Source: Streptomyces globisporus (lineage in GTDB: Bacteria; Actinomycetota; Actinomycetes; Streptomycetales; Streptomycetaceae). From it: DNA of 64,000 bases. The DNA is taken from the NCBI GenBank assembly GCA_014649555.1, contig BMTG01000001.1, positions 806,001 to 870,000 of the forward strand. The letters are read 5' to 3'. Position numbers and translations under genes: made by a program. Positions 52,802 through 61,412 of this stretch are shown in pieces (within the stretch, counting starts at the first letter, position 1; the number at the start of each line of letters is the position of its first letter). The notes below the pieces were generated by a model. That model saw only the letters and a list, made by a program, of their open reading frames with translations, ran no database searches and had not been told where the DNA came from.

Positions 52802-52866
52802 CCGCCTTGACGGGGTCCATATGAATGCGGCGCCGCCCTTGACGACTGTCTGACGTCCGCTTGACG
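52802..52866. promoter_or_regulatory. Three phased TTGACG repeats before kdp
   Basis: The repeats CCGCCTTGACG (52802-52812), CCGCCCTTGACG (52833-52844) and TCCGCTTGACG (52856-52866) place TTGACG at 52807, 52839 and 52861. Spacings are 32 and 22 bp, close to three and two helical turns. They are candidate sites for the kdp activator (KdpE-like). Confidence 0.5.
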
Positions 52867-52900
52867 CGCGCCTTACGCCGCCGGGCGGGCGACCGTGCCG

Positions 52901-53332
52901 CTACAGCTCGTGGTCCAGGGCCAGCGCGTCCCAGTCGACCCCGCACAGCGCGGGGCCGGCGTCCTCGCCCGACGGCACGGCCGCGGTGTCCTGGAACCAC
53001 GCGACGACGAGGGCGGAGCGGTGCATCACCGGGTCGAGCCCGGCATCGACCACCGCCGAGCGGAAGACGCCGATGCACAGGACGGCGGGCAGCACCTCGA
53101 CCGGGCCGAAGGCGCCGCCCGTCTCGTCCGGGTACGTGAGGACGGGCGGGACGAGGTGGAACGGGAGGGCGGGGAAGTCCTGTTCTGCCCGTCGCCGCAG
53201 GCCCCTGGTCTTCATGTCGTTGATCCGCTTGCACGGGTAGCCCTCCAGGAACCCGGCGTAGGTCGACTCCATCCTGATCTCGGTGAGTTCGACCGAACGG
53301 CCGGAGGCGAGGACGACGTGGCTCAGCGACAT
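52901..53332 (-). CDS. Conserved hypothetical protein
   Basis: This is a 143-residue soluble protein, starting LSHVVLASGRSVELTEIRM then STYAGFLEGYPCKRINDM and a central FPALPFHLVPPV. Three cysteines are spread out (residues about 34, 86, 133). No signal peptide or helix-turn-helix. Similar short proteins are annotated as hypothetical in Streptomyces. It stands alone, 160 bp upstream of the kdp promoter and on the same strand. Confidence 0.65.
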   Translation of the reverse strand: MSLSHVVLASGRSVELTEIRMESTYAGFLEGYPCKRINDMKTRGLRRRAEQDFPALPFHLVPPVLTYPDETGGAFGPVEVLPAVLCIGVFRSAVVDAGLDPVMHRSALVVAWFQDTAAVPSGEDAGPALCGVDWDALALDHEL

Positions 53333-53407
53333 GCCGTCATCGTAGGGCCGCGGAGATCCGGGACTTCCCGGGGCCTGGACCCCGGATCCCCGGAGCCCCA
53401 GGGCCCT

Positions 53408-54742
53408 CTACGCGCCGACGTCCCGCCGGCTGAGGTCGTCCTGCGTCTCGCGCCGGATCAGCAGCCGTGCCGTGCCGCGGTGCACCGCGACGACCGGGGG
53501 CCTGCCGACCAGGTTGTAGGCGGAGGCCATGGACGCCTGGTAGGCACCCGCCACCGGCACCGCGACGAGGTCACCGGGGCGTACATCGCCGGGCAGCGGG
53601 ACATCGCTCGCGATGACGTCTCCGGCCTCGCAGTGCCGGCCCACGACCGTGGCCGGGACCGGCTCGGCGGTGGTGGAGCGGCCGATCGGACGGGGTGCGT
53701 AGCGGGCCCCGTACAGGGCGGGCCGGGGGTTGTCGCTCATGCCGCCGTCGACGGCGACGAACAGCGTCGGGCCGGTGTGCTTGACGGCGAGGACCCGGTA
53801 CAGCGCCACCCCGGCCGGGGCCGCGATCGCCCGGCCCGGTTCGATGAGCAGCCTCGGGACGGGCAGACCCGCCGCCGCACAGCTCGCGGCGAGCTCCGCG
53901 TACAGGCGGCGGGCGAGGGCGGTCGGATCGAGTGCGGGTTCTCCCGGCCGGTAGGCGACCGCGTGCCCACCGCCGAGGTCGAGTTCGGGGAGGGTGACGC
54001 CGTGGCTCTCCTTGATCCGGGCCATCAGTCCGACCATGCGCCGCACCGCCACCAGGTACGGCTTGACGTCGGTGATCTGGGAGCCGATGTGGCAGTGCAG
54101 TCCGGTCAGTTCGAGCTGCGGCTGGCCGAGCACCCGGGCGACGGCGTGCTGGGCGGACCCGTCGGTGAGGGACAGGCCGAACTTCTGGCCGTCCGTTCCG
54201 GTGCGGATCTTCTCGTGGCCCCCGGCCGACACCCCGGGCACCACCCGCACCATGACCCTCTGCCGCCCGGCGGGGCCGGTGAGCGCGGCGATCCGGGCGA
54301 TCTCCGACGGGCTGTCGACGACGATCCGCCCGACCCCGAGGCGCAGGGCCAGCTCGATGTCGCGCGGGGACTTCGCGTTGCCGTGCAGCACCATGCGCCC
54401 CGGCGGGAACCCGGCGGCGTGGGCGAGTTCGAGTTCCCCGGCGGAGCAGACGTCCAGCCCGAGCCCCTCCTCCTCGATCCACCGCACCATCGCCCGGGAC
54501 AGGAACGCCTTGGCCGCGTAGACCACGTCGGCCTGCGGGAAGGCCGCCCGGTAGGTCCGGCACCGGGCGCGTATCTCGTCCTCGTCCAGGACGTAGGCGG
54601 GGGTGCCGAAACGGTCGGCCAGCTCGGCGAGGGAGACCCCGCCGACGCTCAGATGTCCCTGCGGCAGCCGGGCGGTGGAAGCCGGCCAGACCGTCAGGTC
54701 GTCCGGGCCGGCGGACAGGGCGGTGAGCAGGGGTGCGGACAT
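53408..54742 (-). CDS. PLP-dependent diaminopimelate decarboxylase-family enzyme
   Basis: This 444-residue fold-III decarboxylase of the LysA type starts at the ATG at 54742 with GAGGAG upstream. The PLP lysine is in VVYAAKAFLS; other motifs are MVLHGNAKSPRD, LHCHIGSQI, LDLGGGHAVAYRPG, LIEPGRAIAAPAG, VAVDGGMSDNPRPALYGARY, and the active-site Cys in GRHCEAGDVI. It converts meso-diaminopimelate, or a related diamino acid, to lysine or an amine. It does not sit with lysine genes, so a specialised role is possible. The SAV_915-like gene lies 38 bp upstream. Confidence 0.85.
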   Translation of the reverse strand: MSAPLLTALSAGPDDLTVWPASTARLPQGHLSVGGVSLAELADRFGTPAYVLDEDEIRARCRTYRAAFPQADVVYAAKAFLSRAMVRWIEEEGLGLDVCSAGELELAHAAGFPPGRMVLHGNAKSPRDIELALRLGVGRIVVDSPSEIARIAALTGPAGRQRVMVRVVPGVSAGGHEKIRTGTDGQKFGLSLTDGSAQHAVARVLGQPQLELTGLHCHIGSQITDVKPYLVAVRRMVGLMARIKESHGVTLPELDLGGGHAVAYRPGEPALDPTALARRLYAELAASCAAAGLPVPRLLIEPGRAIAAPAGVALYRVLAVKHTGPTLFVAVDGGMSDNPRPALYGARYAPRPIGRSTTAEPVPATVVGRHCEAGDVIASDVPLPGDVRPGDLVAVPVAGAYQASMASAYNLVGRPPVVAVHRGTARLLIRRETQDDLSRRDVGA

Positions 54743-54780
54743 GGAGGCGTCTCCTCGGGAGGCGTGGGCAAGGAGCGCGG

Positions 54781-55116
54781 TCACAGCGCGCGGGCGGGCG
54801 CGTCGGCCACGTACACCGGCCCGGTGGTGACGGCCGGGGCCGTCAGGACCGGATCGACGACGAGCCGGTCGATGCCGAGGGGTTCGGTGAGCGCGCGCAG
54901 AGCCGCTTCGGCGAGCGGGATCGCGGGCTGACCGGCGCCCAGCGTCGCGGTCAGCAGATCCCGGCGGCTGAAGCCGACGGCGGTGCGCTCCCCCAGCGGC
55001 GTACGGAACACCCGCAGCACGGGGCCCGCCGCTTGTGTCCGGACGGGCACGAACAGCGGCCCGGCCGGGGCCTGTTCATCGGGGTCGGGGTCCTCGGCGT
55101 ACGAGAAGAGGCACAT
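54781..55116 (-). CDS. SAV_915-like small conserved protein
   Basis: This 111-residue protein starts at an ATG with GGAGGAAT upstream. Pattern: MCLFSYAEDPDPDEQAPAGP, FVPVRTQAAGPVLRVFRTPL, GERTAVGFSRRDLLTATLG, LAEAALRALTEPLGIDRLVVDP. It resembles actinobacterial SAV_915-type proteins, many of which accompany secondary-metabolism or small-operon genes, with no known biochemical role. Probably co-transcribed with the decarboxylase. Confidence 0.7.
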   Translation of the reverse strand: MCLFSYAEDPDPDEQAPAGPLFVPVRTQAAGPVLRVFRTPLGERTAVGFSRRDLLTATLGAGQPAIPLAEAALRALTEPLGIDRLVVDPVLTAPAVTTGPVYVADAPARAL

Positions 55117-55214
55117 GGGATTCCTCCGGGTCGGTCGCGGCCGGCCCTCGCCGCGCCGCGTGACGCCGAAGCTATGCCGCCCCGGACCGCCCGGCCCTGC
55201 CGCCTGACGCGACT

Positions 55215-55616
55215 TTGACAGCCACCGCCCAGTCCATACGGATCGCTGACACTCCCTACGGCCCGGCCGTGCTCCGGGAGTGCCGCGAAGCCGCCGTCGA
55301 CGACCTCCGCACCATCCTCGACAGCGCGTTCGCCGTGGAGCGGCCGAGCGTGCCCCTGTCCGGGCTGACCGTGCGCGGCGAACCCGGGGCGGTGCTCGTC
55401 GAGGCGGCCGGTTCGGCCGGCGACCTCCTGGTCGTCGGCTCGGGGCAGCGCGGCAGACGGCTCCCCCGGCTGAGACCGTCGGTGACCCGCTACTGCCTGG
55501 CCCACGCCCGCTGCCCCGTCCTCGCGGTCCCCCCGAACCCCCTCGAAGCCGAACTCGCCGCGCTGCACGACACCCCCTGCTCCCTGGCGCACCTGGCCAG
55601 CGCACGCAAGCGGTGA
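55215..55616 (+). pseudogene. N-terminally truncated universal stress protein
   Basis: This encodes 133 residues from TTG at 55215, with no ribosome site. Only the second half of a UspA domain is present: AVLVEAAGSAGDLLVVGSG, then QRGRRLPRLRPSVTRYCLAHARCPVLAVPP, the ATP-binding G-x(2)-G-x(9)-S region in slightly altered form. The first beta strand and VGVDGS-type motif are missing, and none was found in other frames upstream. It is probably a decaying gene, though a short functional form cannot be excluded. Confidence 0.6.
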
Positions 55617-55688
55617 CCGGGTGTCTTTCGGACTTTCGCAGGTGATTTCCCGACGGTGCCCGGTGCACCGCCCCCTCCCCCCCTAAGC

Positions 55689-55704
55689 TCTACACGCCTG
55701 TAGA
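55689..55704. promoter_or_regulatory. TCTACA-n4-TGTAGA palindrome
   Basis: TCTACA-CGCC-TGTAGA is a perfect dyad 25 bp before the 72-residue gene. It resembles operators of winged-helix repressors, but the spacing differs from the nucleoside palindromes. Confidence 0.45.
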
Positions 55705-55728
55705 TCTACTGGGAAAAGGGGAACGCGC

Positions 55729-55947
55729 GTGGCTTCGATCGACCTGGACAAGGTGCTGGACAAGGCGTGGGCGGACAAGAGCGTGCCCGAGGTGCTGGCG
55801 GCGCCGGTGTCCGCACTCAAGGGCGTCTCGGACCGTCAGGGTGACCTGCTCAAGGAGGCGTTCGGCGTGGTGACGGTCGCCGATCTCGCCGCACTGAAGT
55901 ACGTCGGGTGGGCGCAGGCCCTGGCTGCGCTGGACGCGGCGAAGTAA
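55729..55947 (+). CDS. Small helix-hairpin-helix-like conserved protein
   Basis: This is a 72-residue soluble protein from GTG, with AAGGGGA upstream. Sequence MASIDLDKVLDKAWADKSVP, then APVSALKGVSDRQGDLLKEAFGVVTVADLAAL and YVGWAQALAAL. The two short helices around LKGVSDRQGDLL...GVVTVADLA resemble a helix-hairpin-helix DNA-binding fold. It is common in Streptomyces and without known function. Confidence 0.75.
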   Translation: MASIDLDKVLDKAWADKSVPEVLAAPVSALKGVSDRQGDLLKEAFGVVTVADLAALKYVGWAQALAALDAAK

Positions 55948-56039
55948 CGCCCGGCCGATGCGTACGGGTGTCGTGGACGCCCTCCTCCGCGACACCCCCG
56001 CACTCTCCGCCCGCCAGGGCGAAAAGACCTGCCGTGCCC

Positions 56040-56618
56040 TCAGCCCCGGCCCCTGGCCCGCCGTGACATCACCGCGCGCAGCACCCGGCGGCCCTCCGTG
56101 GACAGGTCCAGCGCCTTGCGGAGGCCGGCGCCGCTGCCCGCCGTGCCGGTGGTCTCCGCGAGGATCTCCAGGATCCGGACCTGCCGTTCCAGCTCCCCCG
56201 CGACCAGCGGGCCCACGGCGGCGGGTTCACCGCCGCGGGCCGCCTTGAGCAGGTCCTCCTCGTCCGCCGGCACGTCCCCGTCCGGGGCGTCGAACCGGCC
56301 GTGGACCCGGAGCGCGACCAGCGAGCAGGCGTCGGCCCACTCCCGCAGCGGTACGACGGCGAAGTCGGAGGGGGCCGCGCCGAGCATGGCCCGGACGAGC
56401 GCGGCCGGGCCGTCGGGGACCGACGCCTGCTCCATCGCCGTGCGCACCGCCGCGAGCCGGATGGCCCAATCCTGCCCGTCCTCGCAGCTCGCCCAGAGCG
56501 GGCGCAAGGGCTCCGCCTCCGGCCCCGCGAGCAGCGGCAGGCAGCGTTCCAGGCAGGCCACGGCACCGGCGGCCAGCGCGCGCTCGTCGGCCCGTCCGAT
56601 CAGTTCCAGCAGACTCAT
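56040..56618 (-). CDS. Conserved hypothetical protein, helical
   Basis: This 192-residue, almost wholly helical, acidic and alanine-rich protein starts LLELIGRADERALAAGAVAC. WASCEDGQDWAIRLAAVRTA and VPLREWADACSLVALRVH are the most distinct patches. No membrane segment or known motif. Similar proteins in Streptomyces are hypothetical. A single-gene unit, 66 bp from the next gene on the same strand. Confidence 0.65.
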   Translation of the reverse strand: MSLLELIGRADERALAAGAVACLERCLPLLAGPEAEPLRPLWASCEDGQDWAIRLAAVRTAMEQASVPDGPAALVRAMLGAAPSDFAVVPLREWADACSLVALRVHGRFDAPDGDVPADEEDLLKAARGGEPAAVGPLVAGELERQVRILEILAETTGTAGSGAGLRKALDLSTEGRRVLRAVMSRRARGRG

Positions 56619-56684
56619 CGACGTCTCCCTCGGTCTACCGGATACTGCGCCGAATGGCCGAAAATCGTCACTTTGGCGCGGCTG

Positions 56685-57518
56685 TCACTTGTGTGCCCCC
56701 GGGACCGGGGCCGGTGCCGGGCCGTCAGGCACCCGGCCGTGCAGGGCGCGTTCGACCTGCATCCCCGTCACGGCACGCACGTAGAGGACGGCGAGGACAG
56801 CGGCCACGATGTCCACCGCGTCGGAGGCCGCCACCAGACCCGCGGCCCGCACGACCTCCTCCGCGTCCACGGCCCGGTCCCACAGGCGCTCGGTGACCCG
56901 GGTGCAGAGGAGGCTCACGACCCACGCGCCCCACCAGAGGTTGAGCGGGGCCCGGGGAACGGTGCGCCACCCACCGTCCGGGCGGGTCTGCGCGCTGGCC
57001 TCCCACACCCCGCTCGCGACGCGGTAGGGGAACCAGAAGTTGGCGATCGGAACGAACCAGCCGCCCACCGCCCAGCCCGGGCCCATGCGCTGCACGGACG
57101 GGTCGAAGACCTCGGCATTCCGGCGGGTCCGGTGGAACCAGATGATGAAGACGACACCGGTGGCCAGCAACGCCCCACCCTGGGAGAGCGCCGCGATGCC
57201 GTACAGCGTCTCGGCCGTGCGGCCGTCCCCCACGTAGATGTTCAGGGCGCCGCCCGCCTCCACCTGCTGCCAGAGGCCGCGCAGATGCAGTCCGGTGCCG
57301 ATGGCGAACAGGTCGGCGGCGATCACCAGGCCGAGCAGCGCCGTCACCGCCCGGGCGAGGCCGACGGGCGAACGCGGCCAGGTGGCCACGCCCCAGCCCC
57401 CGGGCCCGGCGACCGGGGGCATGAGACCGTCCGGCAGCGGGGGCCGCGTGCCCGAGCAGAAGGTGCACAGGCCGTCGTCGGTGACGGCCGTTCTGATACG
57501 GCAACGGGTACAGAGCAC
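56685..57518 (-). CDS. DUF4328 membrane protein with N-terminal zinc ribbon
   Basis: This 277-residue protein starts at GTG. Residues 1-25 form a zinc-ribbon-like CTRC... LCTFC. Six membrane helices follow, with DUF4328 signatures VFIIWFHRTRRNAEVFDPSV, RMGPGWAVGGWFVPIANFWFPYRV and the last helix pair. The family is widespread in actinobacteria; function unknown. Confidence 0.85.
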   Translation of the reverse strand: MLCTRCRIRTAVTDDGLCTFCSGTRPPLPDGLMPPVAGPGGWGVATWPRSPVGLARAVTALLGLVIAADLFAIGTGLHLRGLWQQVEAGGALNIYVGDGRTAETLYGIAALSQGGALLATGVVFIIWFHRTRRNAEVFDPSVQRMGPGWAVGGWFVPIANFWFPYRVASGVWEASAQTRPDGGWRTVPRAPLNLWWGAWVVSLLCTRVTERLWDRAVDAEEVVRAAGLVAASDAVDIVAAVLAVLYVRAVTGMQVERALHGRVPDGPAPAPVPGAHK

Positions 57519-57677
57519 GGAGAAGTCCCCCCGGGACGCGGTGTGGGTGCACGGCCGCGCGTCCCTCCCCAGGAGCGCGCGGCCGATGAAGCGCAGGCCG
57601 GCGGCTGCCGGGCTGTCCGTCCCGCATCTTCGCAGGTGGGGGCGGTGAGGGACAGCCTTTTCAGCAGCGGCCCGCGC

Positions 57678-59288
57678 TCACCCCGCGCTGCCGGTCCGCT
57701 CCGCCAGTTCCTGGAACTGCGCCCAGCTCAGCGCCGGCTTCCGCGGGTCCCACAGCTTCTGCGAGGTCGCCACGAGCGGCATCCTGATGCCGTCGGCCAC
57801 CTGCTCGGTGGTCTGCGCGTTCGGCAGGTCGCCCCAGACGGCGAACCGGCCGCCGAGGATCTGCTTCGAGTAGCGCTCGGCCACGGGTTCGGTGCCGCGC
57901 AGGACCAGCGGGGTCCACTGTTCGTAGATGCGCTCGCCGGTCGGGTAGACGAACTCGTTGGGCTCGCCGAGCACGTAGTACAGGAACTCGTCGTTGAGGT
58001 TCAGCATCTTGTAGCCCTCGGCGAGGTACTCCTGCGGCGGGCGGGCGCCGATCTCCTTGCCGGTCCAGTACTCGATCTCGATGTTCTCGTCGGCCTTGAC
58101 CTTCGTGCCGCGGAAGAGCCCGTCGTTCCAGGCCTTCGCGGTCCGGCCCTTGGGGACGACGACGTCCGCGCGGTCGTTCAGCCAGCTGGTGGCCAGGTCC
58201 TCGATGGTGGCGTCGGCGCCGTGCTTCTCCTCGGCGGCCCGCTGGAGCTGGGGGTAGGAGGCGGCGGGGTTCTGGACGGTCAGCGCCTGGTACTCGTCCG
58301 CGCCGAGGTGCCAGAAGCGGCCCGGGAAGAGTTCGGTGTACTCCTCCAGGAGTTCGTCGATGAGCTTGGCCGCGGCCGGCTTGGAGATGTCGATGGAGCC
58401 CTTCGACTCGACGCCCGCGGTGTTGCGGAGCTGGAGGTCGGGGTGGGCGGCCAGCACCGCGCCGAGGTGTCCGGGCGAGTCGATCTCGGGGACGACCTCG
58501 ATGTGCCGGCTGTTGGCGAGGCCGACGATGCGGCGCACCTCGGCCTGGGTGAGGGCCTCGTCGGAGACCACCTCCGGGTGGGACTTCGACTCGATCCGGA
58601 AGGCCTGGTCGTCGGAGAAGTGCAGACCGAGCTGGTTGAGCTTGAGGTCGCCCATCTCGCGTATGCGGTCCTCTATCCACTCCGCGCTGTAGTGCTTGCG
58701 CGCGATGTCGAGGTTGAGCCCGCGCTGCGGCCGGTCCGGCCGGTCGTTGACGACGCCCTCGGGGACCGTGCCGTCCGCCGTGAGCGACTGCTTGAGCGTC
58801 CGGGTGCCGTAGAAGACGCCCGACTCGTCGGGGCCGGTGATCTTCACCTTCCGGTCGCTCACGGTGAGCTTGTACGACTCGGCGGGACCCGCGTCCTTGG
58901 CGCCGAGCGCCAGCTCGACGTCTCCCGCGCCGGCCGGCTCGGCGCCCCGGTAGCGGATCTTCAGCTCCTTGGCGATCAGCTGCGCCTCGTCGGCGAGCGC
59001 CTGGCTGCCCTTGGCGATGACGACGGAGCTGTCCTTGCCCGGCTGCCAGCCGGGCCCGCGGGCCGCGGTGTGCTCGCGCACCGCGGGAATCGCGCTCGGG
59101 GTGCTGGACATCGGGTAGCTGCGGGAGGGCGACGGGGCGGCGGCCTCGGCGGAGGTTCCGGAGGGCGACGCCGTGTCACCGGACGGCCCGCTGCCGGAAC
59201 CGTCCGGCCAGACGACGACGGTGAGGACGACGGCGGCTGCGGCCGTGACAGCCGCGCCGGTGACAAGGGCACCACGCGAGGGCGACAT
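57678..59288 (-). CDS. Exported beta-N-acetylhexosaminidase (GH20)
   Basis: This is a 536-residue glycoside hydrolase. A short basic start and one hydrophobic signal helix (7-27) suggest secretion or membrane anchoring. A Ser/Pro linker and a GH20b domain precede the TIM barrel: RGLNLDIARKHYS, KLNQLGLHFSDDQAF, EVVPEIDSPGH, and the catalytic Asp-Glu pair in RFWHLGADEYQ. The C-terminal FAVWGDLPNAQ carries the conserved Trp. It removes terminal GlcNAc or GalNAc from chitin or wall oligosaccharides. The ATG has GGAGGAA upstream. Confidence 0.93.
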   Translation of the reverse strand: MSPSRGALVTGAAVTAAAAVVLTVVVWPDGSGSGPSGDTASPSGTSAEAAAPSPSRSYPMSSTPSAIPAVREHTAARGPGWQPGKDSSVVIAKGSQALADEAQLIAKELKIRYRGAEPAGAGDVELALGAKDAGPAESYKLTVSDRKVKITGPDESGVFYGTRTLKQSLTADGTVPEGVVNDRPDRPQRGLNLDIARKHYSAEWIEDRIREMGDLKLNQLGLHFSDDQAFRIESKSHPEVVSDEALTQAEVRRIVGLANSRHIEVVPEIDSPGHLGAVLAAHPDLQLRNTAGVESKGSIDISKPAAAKLIDELLEEYTELFPGRFWHLGADEYQALTVQNPAASYPQLQRAAEEKHGADATIEDLATSWLNDRADVVVPKGRTAKAWNDGLFRGTKVKADENIEIEYWTGKEIGARPPQEYLAEGYKMLNLNDEFLYYVLGEPNEFVYPTGERIYEQWTPLVLRGTEPVAERYSKQILGGRFAVWGDLPNAQTTEQVADGIRMPLVATSQKLWDPRKPALSWAQFQELAERTGSAG

Positions 59289-59667
59289 CGGGCAGATTCC
59301 TCCGTTGAAGGGTCAAGGACGGGTGAAACGAGTGAATAGGGTGCAAGGCTGGCATTTTTGCCGCCGCCTCGCCCATCGAGAACGGCGAGCGACCGGACGG
59401 AACCCCGGCCGACGCAGGTCAGGCGTCCATCACACGTTCCGAAACTCTCCCGTTCGGGTGATTCTTCTGCGGTCCGTCGGACGGCCGCCGACCGATCTCG
59501 TTAGCGTTGCGGAACATTCGTCTCCCTCTTCACTCCCACCCCGCGCAACCTCCTTGCGCCCCCGCCTGTCTTTCAGGGACGGAAGACCTTCACGTACCCC
59601 CGGTGGGCCCTTCGCGGAATCACCGGGACCACCGGGTCACAGCTGTCATCGATACGAGGAGTCCACG
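59289..59667. other. 379-bp divergent intergenic region (GH20 / OHCU decarboxylase)
   Basis: No gene is seen. It holds the GH20 ribosome site (GGAGGAA) at one end and the GAGGAG site of the decarboxylase at the other. A small palindrome CCGTCGGACGG lies at 59474-59484. GTTGCGGAAC near 59504 is a possible half-site of an unidentified regulator. Confidence 0.5.
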
Positions 59668-60309
59668 CTGTCCAGGTCCAGCGAGTCCCCCGCCGGCCTG
59701 CCGAAGCAATCAGCGCCCCCGGCCGGCCGGTCGGCCGTGCCCGTGCAGCCACGCCCCCCGGTCCCGGCCGAAGCCCCGGTTCCCGCCGAAGCCCCGGCGG
59801 CGCAGCCCGCCGAGGGAGCGCCGGCCGATCATGCCGTCGGCCTGGCCCATTTCAACAGCCTCCCCTTCGCCGCCGCCGAGGCGGCCTTCCTGGAGTGCTG
59901 CGGCAGTCTGCGCTGGGCCCACCGGATGGCCGCCCACCGCCCCTACCCCGATCTCGGCGCTCTACTGGCCGCCTCCGACGAGGCGGGCTACGACCTCGCG
60001 GCCGGCGACATCGCCGAGGCTCTGGCCGCGGAACCGGCCCCCTGCCTGCACCACGACGCGCCCCGCGCCGCCCATCTGGCGCTGCGGGCCGCGCACGCGG
60101 CGTACGAGAGCAGGTTCGGCCACACCTTCGTGATCTGCCTGGACGCCTACGGGCCCTCCCAGCACGTGGACCAGGTGCTGGCCGGGATCCGGGTCCGGAT
60201 GGAGCACGAGGTGGACGAGGAGCGGGCGGTCACCGCCGAGGAGCTGCGCCGACTCGCCCGGAGCCGGATCGTCGAGCTGATGACCGCGGGCCCCGGGCAG
60301 GAGCGGTGA
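59668..60309 (+). CDS. OHCU decarboxylase (uric acid catabolism), CTG start
   Basis: This is 2-oxo-4-hydroxy-4-carboxy-5-ureidoimidazoline decarboxylase, which yields S-allantoin in urate degradation. From the CTG at 59668 it has 213 residues: a 50-residue Pro/Ala leader, then the domain HFNSLPFAAAEAAFLECCGSLRW, RPYPDLGALLAASDEAGYDL, and FGHTFVICLDAYGPSQHVDQVLAGIRVRM. The ribosome site GAGGAG lies six bases before the CTG, and no ATG or GTG is in frame near it; a GTG at 59737 would fall in the leader. No other urate genes are near. Confidence 0.85.
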   Translation: MSRSSESPAGLPKQSAPPAGRSAVPVQPRPPVPAEAPVPAEAPAAQPAEGAPADHAVGLAHFNSLPFAAAEAAFLECCGSLRWAHRMAAHRPYPDLGALLAASDEAGYDLAAGDIAEALAAEPAPCLHHDAPRAAHLALRAAHAAYESRFGHTFVICLDAYGPSQHVDQVLAGIRVRMEHEVDEERAVTAEELRRLARSRIVELMTAGPGQER

Positions 60310-60514
60310 GCGAGGGCTCCAGGGCCTGACCGACAAGGCGCTCTCTAGCCCGTACGTGCCTGTTTGATTGCCACTTTGATCACACCAGAGCCCCCCGCGC
60401 GAACGAACCGACAAAGCGTCGCTACGATGGCCGGGGCCGGTGGACCGTACCCGGCCGGGTCAGACCGACAGTCAAGCCGGCCGACCCCAATCCCCGCTCC
60501 CGGAGGGTTCTTCC

Positions 60515-60895
60515 GTGCCGGCTGGAACGCTGTACCGCGGCCGGGAAGGCATGTGGTCGTGGGTGGCTCATCGAGTCACCGGTGTCCTCATTTTCTTCTT
60601 CCTGTTCGTACATGTCCTGGACACCGCTCTTGTCCGCGTCTCCCCCGAGGCCTACGACGACGTCGTGGCCACGTACAAGACGCCGATCGTCGCGCTCCTC
60701 GAATACGGCCTGGTGGCCGCGATTCTCTTCCACGCGCTGAACGGTCTCCGGATCATCGCCGTGGACTTCTGGGCCAAGGGCCCGCGCCTCCAGAAGCAGA
60801 TGCTCTGGACCGTGCTGGGCATCTGGATCGTGCTGATGGTCGGGGCGCTCTACCCCGTCCTCGGTCACGCCGTACGCGACGTCTTCGGGAGCTGA
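60515..60895 (+). CDS. sdhC: Succinate dehydrogenase cytochrome b subunit
   Basis: This 126-residue membrane anchor with three helices starts at GTG with GGAGG eight bases upstream. SdhC motifs: MWSWVAHRVTGVLIFFFLFVH with the quinone-site S and R, and ILFHALNGLRIIAVDF containing the heme-binding His. First gene of sdhCDAB; with SdhD it anchors complex II and passes electrons to menaquinone. Confidence 0.95.
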   Translation: MPAGTLYRGREGMWSWVAHRVTGVLIFFFLFVHVLDTALVRVSPEAYDDVVATYKTPIVALLEYGLVAAILFHALNGLRIIAVDFWAKGPRLQKQMLWTVLGIWIVLMVGALYPVLGHAVRDVFGS

Positions 60896-60900
60896 GGCCC

Positions 60901-61383
60901 ATGTCCAGCGAGACTTCTTCCGCAGCCGCGATCGGCGACGTCGAAGGCGTGAGCCTGTTCGACGTCGACAACCCGGCCCCGGTGATCGAGCCCCCGCGCA
61001 AGCGCACGAGCAAGACGCCCAAGGCCTCGCGCGGCAATTTCGAGATGTACGCCTGGCTCTTCATGCGCCTGTCGGGCATCCTCCTGACCGTCCTCGTCAT
61101 CGGTCACCTGCTGATCCAGCTGGTGCTCGACGGCGGCGTCTCCAAGATCGGCTTCGCCTTCGTGGCGGGCCGCTGGGCCTCGCCGTTCTGGCAGGCCTGG
61201 GACCTGATCATGCTGTGGCTCGCCATGCTCCACGGCGGCAACGGCCTGCGTACGGTCATCAACGACTACGCCGAACGGGACAACACCCGCTTCTGGCTGA
61301 AGATGCTCCTGTACACCGCCACGGTGTTCACCGTCCTGCTGGGCACGCTGGTGATCTTCACCTTCGACCCGAACATTCGCTAG
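60901..61383 (+). CDS. sdhD: Succinate dehydrogenase hydrophobic membrane anchor
   Basis: This 160-residue membrane anchor starts 5 bp after sdhC. A 45-residue cytoplasmic leader rich in Pro/Lys precedes three helices (MYAWLFMRLSGILLTVLVIGH with the Arg-Ser quinone residues, and MLHGGNGLRTVINDYAERDN with the heme-ligand His). Usual actinobacterial form. Confidence 0.95.
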   Translation: MSSETSSAAAIGDVEGVSLFDVDNPAPVIEPPRKRTSKTPKASRGNFEMYAWLFMRLSGILLTVLVIGHLLIQLVLDGGVSKIGFAFVAGRWASPFWQAWDLIMLWLAMLHGGNGLRTVINDYAERDNTRFWLKMLLYTATVFTVLLGTLVIFTFDPNIR

Positions 61384-61412
61384 GCGCCGGGACAGAGGGA
61401 CCAGAGGAAACC

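Noticed and set aside
52722-52900. Possible riboswitch (c-di-AMP or other) upstream of kdp.
   Set aside because: Only about 180 bp are available, with no recognisable riboswitch core. The repeats look like protein sites.
56301-59339. A 1012-codon plus-strand open frame antisense to the DUF4328 and GH20 genes.
   Set aside because: Both genes beneath have signal sequence, catalytic motifs and ribosome sites; the antisense frame has none.
60361-60428. sdh promoter with TACGAT as -10.
   Set aside because: No acceptable -35 lies at 16-19 bp, and no clear Rex or other operator was found.
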